DNA of 64,000 nucleotides. Source: Setophaga petechia. Lineage: Eukaryota > Chordata > Aves > Passeriformes > Parulidae. The stretch spans positions 63,392,930-63,456,929 of the forward strand of contig JANCRA010000001.1 in NCBI GenBank assembly GCA_024362935.1. Direction: 5' to 3'. A program made the translations under genes and the position numbers. The notes beneath the pieces were generated by a model. It was not told the DNA's origin and made no database searches. It worked only from the letters and a program-made list of their open reading frames with translations. Positions 12,201 to 24,700 of this stretch are shown here, one piece after another (the first letter of the stretch is position 1; every line of letters starts with the position of its first letter).

Positions 12201-15200
12201 ATGAATATAGTCTAAGACCATGATAAGTGTTTGGATTTATTTGCCCTCCCCCTTGCCTCATTGTTTAAACACATTTTTACTATTCATTATGTCACTTGTG
12301 GCTCTCATTTACCACACACCACGTTAATAAATACAAAATGTATTAGCTCTCTCCTGGGAAGAAGACAGGAGAAAAGAAATACTCTGTGGCACTGAGGTGA
12401 CAGAACACTGATACTCAATATTTTATCTTCACAGCAGTCCTTTAGGGCATCATGTAGTTGTCTTTCTCCAAATGAATATCTGAAGCAAGGAGAGATAAAG
12501 GCCAAATCCCTCATTTATGATGCCCAAACTGAAATTCTAGGAGCCTGCTTTTCAGGTTGTGCACGTTTGGAGCACTTAGCATGCTCAAGGCAGGCACTGG
12601 ACAGCCTTAAAGATATGAGGGCTTGATTTTAATGTGAAGTTGCACCTTGTGGTCATCCAGGCTGTCTTTATAGTAAAAATATATACTTAACAGACTTTTA
12701 AAAGTGAATTTTAATTACTTCTGTCACGCATAATCCATTCTTCACAGTACTAAAAAGAGGCAAGGGAAGTTATAATCCTGAGGGGATGCACTTCATTTTC
12801 AGCCTGCTTCCAGTGTTACAAGCCCAAACCAATTTTCACCGCAAATATTCCATCCCTAAAATGCCAAATACTCAAAAGCAGCTGCTCCTAATCTTTATAA
12901 ACTCATTCCAATCACATCAGATAGGTAAACTCCTTTTAACCTCAGACTGGCAAATTAACTCAACACCAAGAACAAACCTCTGGTTGAGCTAAGTCATTAA
13001 ATATTTACAGGAGGCATGCATATATGCAAGAGCTGGCAGGAGAGAAACCAACTCTGTGACCAGAGTGCAGCCACTTGGCAGGGACAGCTGCACCCACCTG
13101 GAAAAGGTCTGTCCTGCACCCACACCTGAGCACAAAGACAACAAATGTTTTACTCAGTGCCTGGGAGCATTAGGGTGATGTGGGTCTTGAGCTGGGCAAG
13201 AAGAGAAAGAAAAGGAAATGTCTGTTCATCACCACATCCTTTGTAAAGTGATTTTCTTGGCACGTCCTTGCAGAGATGGCTGAATAAAAGGGGTGTCCAA
13301 AGGTGCAGAAAAAACTGGCATTTTATATTGAGAAGAAATACTTCTGTATGGTCAGGAGGTGGGCAGGGAAATAATGGACATGGCCAATTCTCCTATTACT
13401 ACTGGAATTCTCAGGGGGAATAAACCAGGAGTTGAAATTTGCCAGACATAGTCCTCAGACCTACACAAAATCAAGTGCTTATTGAATATATGTTAATTGG
13501 TGCTATTAGAGGTTAACTGCCATTCCAAGGATACTCCCAACTTCCACAGCAATTACTAATCAGTGGGGTTACAATTGCACCCAAAGTGACACATTAAATC
13601 CCCCGGTGTCAATAAATGCATGTAGATGACAAGTCTGGATGCCTCATCTCAAACAAGAAGCCATACCCAACGCAGCTCTTTAAAGGAAAGAAAAGGCATT
13701 TTTTGCATTACCCACTCTATCACTGCCTTGCAAAGGGTCTCCAGCACTTCTGCTATGAAATCAGAGGTTTAGATAAGTAAATGATATAATAAAGGAGGCT
13801 CACAAACACAGACAGAGTTTTCCTCTCAGGATATTCTCACACTGTCAGCACCCAGAGGCACATTAAACACTTCTCACAAAACAAAAAGCTGCCAACCTTG
13901 GCACCCATCCCAAAACTCTCCAGCTAGGTCAAACACTTCAAACCCATCCCAGCACAGCTTAGGAAACTCAGCTACTCTTCAGTCAGCAAGCAAAGGAAAG
14001 AGGAAGGAAGAGAAGGAAAGTTGATCTCAAAAAAAACCCAAGGGAAGCGACAGCACCCACAGAGCAATTCTGCCACAGGGCAAATTGCATTGCCTTCATA
14101 CCTGGTACCCAATTGAAACGAGCTCTGAGCTTTTTTAAGAAAACAGCAAACAATCAGGTCTGTTTCCCTTCCTCTCTGCCCGTGCTTTAAGTCCCACTAG
14201 CGGTAAACTGTAAACAAAATAAACTAAAGCTTCAATTACGCTAAAGAAACCCTGCTATAACCCCCAGCAGAAGCAGCTGCGCTGAAAGCAGAGCCCAGCA
14301 GAGCCACACCTGGTCGAGCCGGTGTGTGGACAGCCTTAGCCAAACAAAATTTGCACTACAGTAGCTCAGCAAATAACAGGTCTACTTCAAAAGTAATTAA
14401 ATCAAAATAAAGCATACTCAAAGGAACGGTAAGGTACAAGATAAAAATCATTCTCAAAATAGCCTGCTCAACGAGGTAGAGTTTCACAGCACAAGTGGTA
14501 GCTTTTATTTATCTATTTTTAATGGTAAATGACAGGAGTTTTCCCAGGAAAGAGATCAAAGACAAACTCCTGCTATGGCAACCAACACACAGTACTTCCA
14601 CTGCTAGCCCAGGAATACCTGGTTGAACTGGGATGATTTTTCATTTAACTGCTTAAAAGTAAAAATATACTTCTTAACCTTGCCTCTCAGACTTCTTCAG
14701 GGGACCTGGTTCTTTTCCTGCTTACATTGCCAAGCTTTGATGCTGCAGAGGAAAAAAAAGGACAAAACCAAAAAAAAAAGAAACCCCAAAACCCACAAAC
14801 AGTGGAACCTAAAGGGTTACAACAGTAGAAACAAATAAGAATTTTCCTCATACACCCTCTTCAACTTAGAGAGAAAAATAAAAAAATTGCCTTTGGGGCC
14901 TTTGCTGTTGGTTTTAACAAGGCAATAACTTTGTTTAATTTGAGTACAGCACTGTACCTTTGAAATACTCTATGAAACTAAGCCATCTACTCCACACCTA
15001 TGAATTTTTCCAGAGGTATACTTTTTCTAAATTTCTCTTTTGACACATCACCACAATTTGGAGAAAGAGGAAGTCTTTGCCATAAATCTCACGAAGAGTC
15101 AGTCTTGTAGCTACATACACCATATCATCCTTAAGGGAACTACCTATTGGCTCACCCCAGCCTGGAGTCACCACAAAGGTGCAGCAACAAGTGCTAGAAT

Positions 15201-16682
15201 AAGTTATGTGGGGAGATAAGCAGTGATAGGAGAAGCTATTACATGTCACAGCAACACGTGAGAACTCTGCATGCTGCTAACCAAAAGCATTAACTAACCT
15301 CTTGCCTATTTCCCACAGGATAAAATGGTGCAAAAGAGCAATCACCCAACAGCAGCTGATGCACATTTCACATGCCAAAGTTCTCTAACAGCGTTCCCAA
15401 AAGGGTGAGTGACTTCAGCACGCCACAAACAAGGATAAGATCTACTTAAATGTATCCAAACCTTCACACAATGAACTCAAACGATCCACCACGAGCAAAA
15501 CCTACTCATGGTCACTGTCAGAATGTGCAAATTCAGGCCATGACCCTAAACAAACATCCCTGATCTCCATTCAGAGCCAACTGCCTAAGAGAACAATCAA
15601 TACTTTTTTATCAATGGCTGTTTGAGTAACCTATTAACACACTTTAACAAACAAGAGGAATGCTCCCCTCCAGTTTTTCTTCTCAGTTGCCAAAATTTCT
15701 GGCCCCACTGTTTAGCTGCTCACTGCACATTAAAAACAGGGGAGGGGAACCCTGCACGGCTGCAATAAAAAGAACAAGCCAGAAAAGCAGAATTACTGGA
15801 TTAAGTGACACAACACAAGAACTCTCATGGCAACAACTGTGGCCTTTTCTATATTAAACCTGAGAAAGTTACACATTGCAGCAAACTGCCAACTTGGGAA
15901 GTTTTCACTAAGTTGAGTGAAGACTGCTGTGGAGATGGAGCTTAGAATGGGAAACCAGTCCAGACAGAGATTGTGATTGGGATATTTGCTACATGGCTAC
16001 CTCCAAAACACACCTCCACCGTATCAGTGTTATATTATGTATTATATCTGTTATGTACACGTTACATGGGTAACTGCTTTGGGTTTTTTATTGATAACGC
16101 AAAGTGCAAGCACCTTATCATAACATATCATTACATATCATCACCACTACAGCTTCAGACACACCAAAAAGGAGGTGCACGTCGTGTTAAACCCCCGTGT
16201 GTGTGCTAATCCCTCTCAGGACCAGAGCACTGGCAGACATCGCCTTAACCGCCCAGGGACCAGCGCAGGGAAACTTCTCTCGCAGGCCAGACACAACGGG
16301 AGGCTGGGAGCTCCCGCCCTCGGCCTCGCAGCCGTTCTGCACGGCGTTACCGCACGCCAAAGGGAAAACAGGGAATTCCCGACACCGGAGGGGCTTCTCC
16401 TGGCACCGCTCCCCCGCGGAGCGGCCGGGACTACGGCAAGCACGGCGGGACGGGCCCCCGGGGGTCACCAGACGGCCCTGCGGGGCGGAAGGACAGGCAC
16501 CGGGCCTCCTCCCCGTCCCGGCCCGGCGAAGCCCCGCGCCGAACCGCGGCTCCTCCCGGCGCGGGGGCGGCTGCGTGTTCCCGGTAGGCCCAGGGCGAGC
16601 GGCGGGGCCGAGCCCTGCGCGCCGGGCCCATCCCGGTGGGGAGCGGAGCGCAGCCCGGTCCCGGCTCCCCCCCCGCACTTAC
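9248..16682 (-). other. BLTP1: BLTP1 intron 1
   Basis: A 7.4-kb first intron runs from the GTAAGT donor (16682-16677) to the CTCAG acceptor at 9248. It holds an imperfect tandem duplication (11778-11885), a 14-base T run near 11180 and purine-rich DNA near 13.98-14.03 kb. Additional non-coding exons here cannot be excluded by eye. The scattered ORFs under 135 codons show no conserved family. Confidence 0.68.
11778..11885. repeat. Imperfect two-copy tandem duplication
   Basis: A block containing TACACTGTAACCACAG, then a GCTTTGCAGCCT-type segment, occurs at 11778-11837 and again, slightly shorter, at 11838-11885. Both copies sit in BLTP1 intron 1. It looks like a simple local duplication with later deletions. 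Confidence 0.65.
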
Positions 16683-16760
16683 GCCATCGCCCTCCGCGGC
16701 TTCTCCCCCGCGGACCCGGAACCGGCGGCGGCAGCCGGGGCCCTCCCGCACCTCACGGTG
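16683..16760 (-). other. BLTP1: BLTP1 non-coding exon 1 (5' end approximate)
   Basis: On the minus strand a perfect GTAAGT donor follows ...GGGCGATGGC at 16683|16682. It lies inside the CpG island and points towards the first coding exon, so it is the best candidate for the end of the first exon. The transcription start is not visible; two CCAAT boxes at 16823 and 16876 suggest it lies roughly between 16720 and 16790, hence the approximate end given. The exon contains an ATG five bases before the donor (16687-16685) in a strong context (G at -3, G at +4). Confidence 0.6.
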
Positions 16761-16822
16761 AAGGCGCGGCCCCGCCCACGGCGCCGCCGCAGCCAACCGA
16801 GAGGCGCCGCCGGCCAGTGCGG

Positions 16823-16887
16823 CCAATGGCGAGGCCGTCCGCCCCCCGCGGGGGCGGGACCGGGGCGCCGTTCCGCCAATGGCGAGG
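16823..16887. promoter_or_regulatory. BLTP1: Twin CCAAT/ATGGCG elements upstream of BLTP1
   Basis: The 12-mer CCAATGGCGAGG occurs at 16823-16834 and again at 16876-16887, 53 bp apart (about five helical turns). Each copy joins an NF-Y-type CCAAT box to an ATGGCG core of the YY1 type. Both lie 140-205 bp upstream of the exon 1 donor on the minus strand, a normal distance for NF-Y sites from a start. Factor binding is inferred. Confidence 0.55.
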
Positions 16888-17270
16888 GGCGATTCCCGCC
16901 CCCTGTGTGTGTACGGGGAGCCGCGCCCGCCCCTCCGGGGCGCGCGCAGGCGCGGGCACAGCTGGAGCCGCCAGATGTGCGCGGGGGCCGCGGGCGTGGC
17001 CGGGGTCGGTACCTTGCGGGGCTGGCCGGCACACGGTCCCCAAATTGGAGTGTCGCCGATGGATCCTGCCCCCGGCGCGGTTGGCTGCCCGTTATATCGG
17101 GAGAAGGGGTAGTGCCCGCCCGGCAGCGGCTGGCGGAGCGAGCGCCCGCGCCCCCGTGGCACCTGCCGCTCGCCCTTGTCCGCGCAGCGCTTAACTGCGA
17201 GGCACCGGAGGGGTTTGTTGGCCGAGCCGCCCGGTAACGGGCTGTTCGTTTTCCCGCCCGTCGGTTGTGC

Positions 17271-18420
17271 CCTCCGAAGCAGGTGAAGAAAGCTGGCCCC
17301 CCGACCAGATAAAAAGCACATTTTCAGAGGTTTTTGAACACATGTGGCCGTGACTTGACTGCCAGGTGTAGCCAAATAGGATAAGTACACACATTTCTTT
17401 AGAATCGCCCAGACCTGATAAAACATGCAGATTTCTTTAAAATCACCCAGGCGTGCATCCAGCCTTCAGTGGCACGCTAGGGGAAACCAACAGTGACTGT
17501 GTGTGTGTTCATGTACCTTCTTCCATGAATTCCTTGCACACTGTCAACACTGGTGCTGAGCTCCACGGTCCCTCAATGCCCCCAAGGTTTCCAGAAGCTG
17601 CAAGACACCGTGTCTCCTGAGGGATACCCATCCTTGGGTGCCCGGATCAAAAGGCTGTTGTACCCTCTGGTACCTGTAAAATGAACCCTGTGGGTGAGAA
17701 ACTGTGCGAGAAACAGAGAATCCCTAAGCCATGGTGCTGCTCTCACTGGCCTGACAGTGAGACCTATCCATGGGCTGTCTGGATTTGCTTGGGCCAAAGT
17801 GAAACTGAGCCCAGCTGAGCAGAGGGCTCGTGGCATCTCTCTGTGAGCCACGTGTTCCTGCCTCCTGACTCATGTCTACTCCAGCATTCCCCATGGTTTT
17901 CCCTGCAGAGCCAACTTTCAGCTGGATCAGCAAACACAAGGGCATGGATGCCCCGGGGGGCCTGGCAGGAACTCTTACCCTGTCACAGAAAGGCACTGGC
18001 AGGATTATCCTTCAAGCAGTGCCACAAAGCACAGGTGAACCCTTACCCCAGCTGCCTCCAGAGGGTTACCCTTACCCTGCCGGACAGAGCAGTGCTCAGA
18101 GCAGCTCCAGGCATTCTCCACCCAGCAGATGAGCCAGAATCAAAGCCAGCATTACCTAATGAGGTTTATCCTCACTGTTGTCTGCTATGTTCCCATCATA
18201 CTAAGCATAGTAAGGAAAATATTGTTTAAGTATTCCTGGTTTTCAGGAAGCCCCCACTTCTACCTCCTTCCCTGCTGGTGCACTCCAGCACTCTTCCCTG
18301 GTCTGCTGTGCCAAAGGGATGGAGTCTTGGGAAGCTCTTCCAAATGATTTTATCCACATGGTGCCTGAAGGCTTTAATGAGGTCCATGCAGATAAGTCAC
18401 ACAAAGAAATTTTAGCTCAA
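17271..18420. other. Intergenic DNA next to the BLTP1 CpG island
   Basis: No gene was found. Base composition returns to ordinary levels after about 17280. The overlapping ORFs near 17.57-18.23 kb (up to 128 codons) sit in moderately GC-rich DNA and match no family I know. Confidence 0.6.
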
Positions 18421-18429
18421 AGCTGTCAT

Positions 18430-18745
18430 TAGATGTTGTCATATATTGAAGAGTTCTTTTGCCATTACATTGCAAATATTCCACATTGCTAGAGTTTCAT
18501 ACTTTCTTGATGCTTCTCATAGGCAGCTCCTCTAAGCCCTGACTCTTCCTCCTTCTCACAGCAGCCAACTGACTCCAGATCCCCTCAACCACCCAACCCA
18601 CTCTTTTATAACACTCTTCTTATTGGCTACAGCTGTGGCCTGTTAAAGTCAGGCCTGTTCTTAATCCTTAATAATTAACCCAGCTGCAACTCTTTAAGGG
18701 GGTAAGATTAGTTTCTATACTACCTTTATAGTCTGCTGTAAAAGG
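18430..18745 (-). repeat. LTR-like interspersed repeat, copy A
   Basis: This block aligns, inverted, with 60460-60790 over about 300 bp. Shared parts include the GGCAGCTCCTC motif, GACTCCAGATCCC, the CTTATTGGCTACAG region and AGGCCTGTT. Read on the minus strand it has AGCCAAT (18628-18622) followed 11 bases later by a perfect TATAAAAG (18610-18603), the layout of an LTR U3 promoter. The family was not named with certainty; an avian endogenous retrovirus LTR is most likely. Ends are approximate and no target-site duplication was seen. Confidence 0.6.
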
Positions 18746-21700
18746 TGGAGGTTAAAGCTTTAATGTGGATACAGGCCTGGTTGGAAAACTGAAATAGGGA
18801 ATTCACACGAGGAAAAATATTTACCCCTCTACACCTCTGAACTTATTTGTTTTCTAAAGGACACTATTATTCACATTCTCTGTAAAAGAAACGTGCACTT
18901 TCTTCTCACAAAAATATTTTTATGTTTGACTAGACTTATTTTTAAACTCTTATCAATACAGGGCAGAATGTGTCCCAGAACAACCAAAATAAGGCAGAGG
19001 GAGAAATTATTTCTATTCTTAGTGTAATACCTCAACTTCAAGTTACCAGGTTTGAAATAGAAAAGCCAGGATAGCCAAAACTCTGGGTCTTGTTCCAATT
19101 CCATTGGTGGGCAGGAAATGGAGAGGTTTTAAGTCTACTTGTGCAACAGATAAAATCAAGTGCAGAAGTTTTTAAATTTTTAAGCAAAGGTCAGCTTAAG
19201 TCCAAAATGTTGAACTAAAATATGAGCCCCTGTGTGTATTTGTAACCTGTGATTTAACAGCTTCACTTTGCCTTAGTTCAGCCAGTAGCACTGTAGTTTT
19301 CTCTTTGTTCCTTCCTTTGTTAATGCAGCAAGAATAAGAATGATTTAAAAAACTGGTAACAAAGAGTAATTTTAGCAATTAGTGCCAAAAATTCATATAA
19401 ATTTAAGATTTAGATTTGTTCTGTTTTCTGATCCCTCTATTTTGCTGCCTGAGCATTATTTTTTCAGCATCATTTTACTTGGTTCAAGGAAATTAGTTCT
19501 CAGGCTCTCACCATGCCTTGCACATGGACAATGTAGTGAGTCACTGCATCCCAGCCTGGGACTGTGGAAAATGGGTGCCAGGATTTTGTGGTTTTAGGTG
19601 GCCTCTTGGTGTTATGTGCAAGTTTGTGACCCCTGAGTGCAGCTCCCTGGAAGCAGGGCTGTTGCCTGGGCGTGGCAGGGACTGGTGGTGGCTGCTGTAG
19701 GTTAGTGCTGACGTGAGCTTTGTGGATTCTCACAGCACCCCTGCCTGATTGCCTGCTGCTTTCTTGAAGATTGCATTTTTGGGATGTTTGCCTCTGATGC
19801 TGATTTCCATCACCAGTTTCATTCCTTCCATTGCCTCCCATGACCTTTTGGAGGAGTGTCTATAAATTAGCTCCTGATATTTTTCCCCTGCTTTCTCTTC
19901 ATTCTCTCTCTTCTTAAAGGAGTTTTTTCCTTCATTTTCTTTCCAATAAGGAATGATCATGAATGGCTTTTCTCAGCCCTTCCTTCTGTACTCTGATTCC
20001 AGACAATAAAATATATTTGACATTTGAAATTTATTCGTAGAAATTACTTTTAAAAGGGTAAACTAATAATGAAAGCTTCAAGATACCTTAGCCACACAAA
20101 CCTAAAAGCTCATGTCATAGGAGAAATGAATTGATTAATTACCTTTGTCTTCTGTAACCCAGTTGATGACTCAGATCTGAAGCACCAGGAAAGCCTCTCC
20201 TGACACATTGAGCCATTCTCGGGGCAGTTTGAGATTAACAGATGAAATATAATGCACTGCAACACGATTCAATACCTTTAAAGCAGAGTAACAAAATGAC
20301 TGTAATATCTAGATTCACATTTTGCAGGCTGGGGCTAAATCAAAGGGTTGTTTCACTCCTGTCTGCTCTGTAACATACCAGAGGTTCATTTCCTTTTTGG
20401 GGCAAAGCTGACAGCTTCTGATGGTGTTATGTATATGCACACAGCAAGAATGGCCCGGGCTTGAATGTTGCCTCTAGGGTGTAACTTTTCAATCTTGCTC
20501 AAAATTTTTCTCATGGTCTAGAAAACAGAGGATATTTCATCCTTAATTCTTCCCAGCATTCGATGTTGCATCTCTAGTTATCAGCATGGCAACTGAAAAG
20601 AGATTTTGTAAAATTTGTCTCATTATACAACTTTCAAGTTAAGGAAAGTTACATCCTCTATGCTTTACCTTGTTTTACATTGGGTGGCATGACCATTCAC
20701 CTCAGTATTTTTATTTTCATGCCTGAAATTCCAAGACTTTCTTTGTAAGCAAAGAGGAATAGTTGAGTAAAAGCACTGTCTTTAAATTATTTATGCCTCT
20801 TCTTTGCAGTGGAAGATGCTTCTCTGAACACTGTTCTGAAAGCTCCCAAGTCATTTAGCCCATTGCTTTATCTTTGGGTGATGCCATCCAAGGGTCAAAG
20901 AGAAGCTGATGTTGAAGCTGCCAGAATTTATTCAGACAGAAACAGAAAGCTGCTGGGTACTTGATACTATTTAACAAAAGCAAAAATATGACTATGAATA
21001 TTCAGAGTCTTTTCTGGGACTTAAGCCATTTACCTTGTTAGGGCAGCCCTGGCATTTTCCAGGGGAATGGAGCAGTCACTGCCTAACTGACATTAAATGG
21101 CACTCACAGGTATGACCCCTCTAAAATCCCTGCAACAACCCAGTCAGCAGAATCAGGCATTCACCATCATGGAGCTGGAAGCTGATTCAGTGGCATCAGT
21201 TACTTGAGGAGACAATTCATTTAATCAGGAGGCTCTAAAGAGCCCTACCATAGCCTTATCAGATTGAAAAGCCCTTGTCAGGCAATCCTCTTGCAGGGAG
21301 TTCTCTGAGAATACCAGGGAATTGTTTTCCTGGTGCTGTGTTTGGTATCCAAGGAGGCTGCAGTGTGCAGCCATGGGCATCTCACACCTTTGGTGGACCA
21401 AGAGCAGCATGCTAATCAACTCAGAATTCCAAATATTTCCCTTTTGCTCCCAGCTGAGACAACAATTGCAAATAAATAGGAAAGAGAAATGCACATTAGT
21501 ACCACTCTGTGTATTGTGAAACTTTATTCTGTCTTCAGCTCAGCTTTAGTGAGGGGTTTGAAGTTGCTGGAGCTGTGAGGATATCAATGGTTGATTTATG
21601 CTTCCTCTAAATAACATCAGCATTTACTATAAGAGTTCATTCTAGATTACATTAACAACAAACAAACACTGAGCTTAGAGATAAAGAAATATAAATATTC

Positions 21701-24700
21701 CTTATGCAAAATACTCAGAACACTGTGAAAACTCACTTCAACAAACCAGAAGCTGCTGGGTCAAAACACCCACATCCTTTAACTTCAGGGCAAAATCTTA
21801 AATTCCTTGGTTCTTTTCATCTGAGGATAAAATCACAGGCAGTTCAGAAAACAAACAAATATTAATAATTTGTTTTAAGTACATAATTTGCCAGAGCTGG
21901 AAGTCGCTTGTTATCAATTACAGAATTAATTTATTCCATACTTGACCTTTCAGTACTCAGTGCTTTTTAACTTCCAAAGCATATTTATTCAAGGAGTTTC
22001 ACTGAACATTGCCTGTCTTCCAAAGGAGTTCCCCATTCCATGGTGCACCCAAAAACTGATTCTCAAACAGATTCCTTAACTGAGGAAATCATCCTTGCTC
22101 CATGAATAATTTACTGTTGTCTGGATCTGTGCACCCAGATCTTATGTGAATATAAGAAAAATGTAGAAACATCAAGATATTCTTAATTCAATCCCTAAAC
22201 AAAATGCAAAGAAAAATATAACTTACCTTACCTAAAGGATATATTGGCTGTCATATTCCTCTAAACTAAGCAATATAATTTCCACTACTCTGATCAGCAG
22301 TCAGAGTAGACTATGAGAATACCAACAAAACATGTTGATTTTAATTGGTTTCTTCATACTATCACTCTCATAAACTCTTTCCTCCTGGTGTAATTAATGA
22401 GTGTGACTGCAAACTAGCACTGACAATAAAATCTGCACTTTAGATATGAGTGTTATTTAGCCAGATTCTCAGGACTGCTCTTGTGTCTCTCAGTCAGACC
22501 TATTGGACACAGATTATCCTGTGAGGAAACAGGCATCAAACACACAAAATTAACAGTGATTTCAGCAAGCCCAAGGTATAGCTTGTAGAAACAAAAAACT
22601 TGCTGAACTTCATCTATCAAAAGTGTTTTCAGACAGGACAAAACATCCTATTTCTGTGAAAAACGGGTACTTTTAATTTCAGAAAATGACAGGTGAAAAG
22701 AGGAAGGGATTCCATGAGATCCCATTGCTGTATCTTGACAATCTGTAAAACACTTTAGTGCCCTTGTGTTGCACCTGCAACGTTGCACATGTTTTTTCAC
22801 AAAATCCTTCATTTATTATTTTAAAATCCCACCTTTCTACCCCACATCACTTGCTGGATGTGCACACATGAAGCTTAATTGTGCTACTGCTTCCTTTTTT
22901 CAGTATGGATTTTTTTGGCATGGATTATAACTTCCTTACTCTTAAGAAAATGTGTTTTGCTATGATCAGTTCACTAAACCCACTAATAACCCGTGCCTGG
23001 CTCCAGGGCAGTATTTGGATGCCCCTAAAGACCCTGGACATCCTCCCAGCTCCCTGACATGGCCCCAGTGCCACCATATGCACCACAGGTGACAGCAATA
23101 TCCAGCAGTGCAGAGCTCTTTCTCCCCATCTTGTTTCTGGCCAGTTGCATTCTTGATTTATACTGGATTTTATTGTGTGTCTCCAGCCCTATAAATAGTT
23201 ATCTGCAGGGTAACTAGAAGCAGCTGTGTCCATTCCTCCAGTGTTCATATCTTACATTTCACACACTGCATTTTGTGCTGTTCTGCTGGTACTAAATGGC
23301 ATCAGATGGTAGGTTAGCTTTAGGCTTTAAAATTTCTCTTATTTTTAGTTATTCCGGCTCTCAAAAGAAGTGCATTATACTGAAACACACTATTATTAGA
23401 CTTTTTGTACTAGATGTATAGGCATATAGTATAAGCCTTTTGTCTAGGCAATCTAAAACCCATTTTGAACATATAATGAGAAGTATTTACCAAGTAAAGT
23501 TTCTTTTTAAAACTGGAGACCCCATTCCTAGCACTACTAATTATCTAGAAGAATGAACTGCCACACAGCAAGTGGGTGTTACACTCTGTTGCCAGAGAAA
23601 GAGGTGCAAGCACATTCTTTTTGGTGGTTCATGACTATTTTTAACTTTAATTTCCTTTGTAATTATTTCCTTTCCTGGATTCATAAATCTGCAGTAGCCT
23701 GTTATATAAATCTCAGCTATCCCATGTTTACAAATAATTCTGGCTTATACTCCATGTTCTTTGCACTTTGGAAATTCCCACAGACTTGAAGTTTGGGTGT
23801 ACAAAGACAGACACAGGGGTATCACCCCATGTTTAATACCAGCTCTGTACAATAAGCCTTTTTTAATAGCAAATATCCACCTACATTTCTTTTAAACCTC
23901 CTCCAGGGTTTTTGTTGGAGAAGCTACTTTTCACTTGGTGTCTCAATGACTGCTGTGTGGCAGTACCATACTGAGACCTTGTGGGAGTTTATTCCTTTCA
24001 TTACTTGTTCATTTTTTGGTTTAAAAGTGAAAAGGATGGAGGAATCCAGCAGTGAATTCTTCATGCACAAATATAACATGGATTTTAAGGGGTGATATAA
24101 TTGTGCCACTGAGGGAATAATGATGCTTAAGTGCAGATTTTAGGAAAATGATTTAGGGGTGAAAGAAGAGATGTGAAGGTAATAATTGTGGCACAAAAAC
24201 CAGACCCAAGGTTGTCAAAATTGTGCTTGTGGAGAGCCATTAAACACAGGAAACAGTGATGGTTGATTATTGTAAATTACTGTGCAATGCAACTTACCTG
24301 TGTTCAGTGCTTGAAATCCTTGTACCCTAAGTGACCAAGGGCTTTGGAAGTTGCCTAGGAGATCCTCTGGCTCATTATACACCTCTAATGTCATCTTTTC
24401 CCAATCTTTTTGGCAGGATTACTTTGAGGCACAGAGGTGATTGCATTCAGCTAGAGCAGTGCCTGCTCCTGTGAATGGGTTAAGTGACTTCTTTACATGT
24501 ATTTTCCAGGTCTCCTGTGCTTTCCAGGGTCAATGGGAAAAATAAAACCTGTAAGAACTGTGTCTTAATTCACTATGGATACCTTCACTTCCAAATGTTG
24601 CAGTATCAAATTGCAAAGTTCCTGCATCTTACCTTCCAGCTCCCAACACTTCAGTGTGAGCAAGGTGACTTTAAAAATGTTACTAAAATAACAAGCAGCA

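Larger units (their letters stand above)
16240..17270. promoter_or_regulatory. BLTP1: CpG island promoter of BLTP1
   Basis: About 1 kb of very GC- and CpG-rich DNA stands out from AT-rich flanks and covers the predicted first exon. It carries GC boxes (GGGGCGGG at 16851-16858 and CCCGCCC on either strand), two CCAAT boxes and GCGC-rich NRF1-like sequence near 16938-16955. No TATA box is evident, which fits a housekeeping promoter with dispersed starts. The island extends well beyond the minus-strand start, so antisense transcription towards TRPC3 is possible but not shown by sequence. Long ORFs here are stop-poor shadows. Confidence 0.85.

Noticed and set aside
16175..17426. Overlapping 331-346 codon ORFs on both strands at the BLTP1 CpG island
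   Set aside because: Several frames on both strands are open together, as expected where AT-rich stop codons are scarce. The products are Pro/Arg/Gly/Ala-rich without domains.
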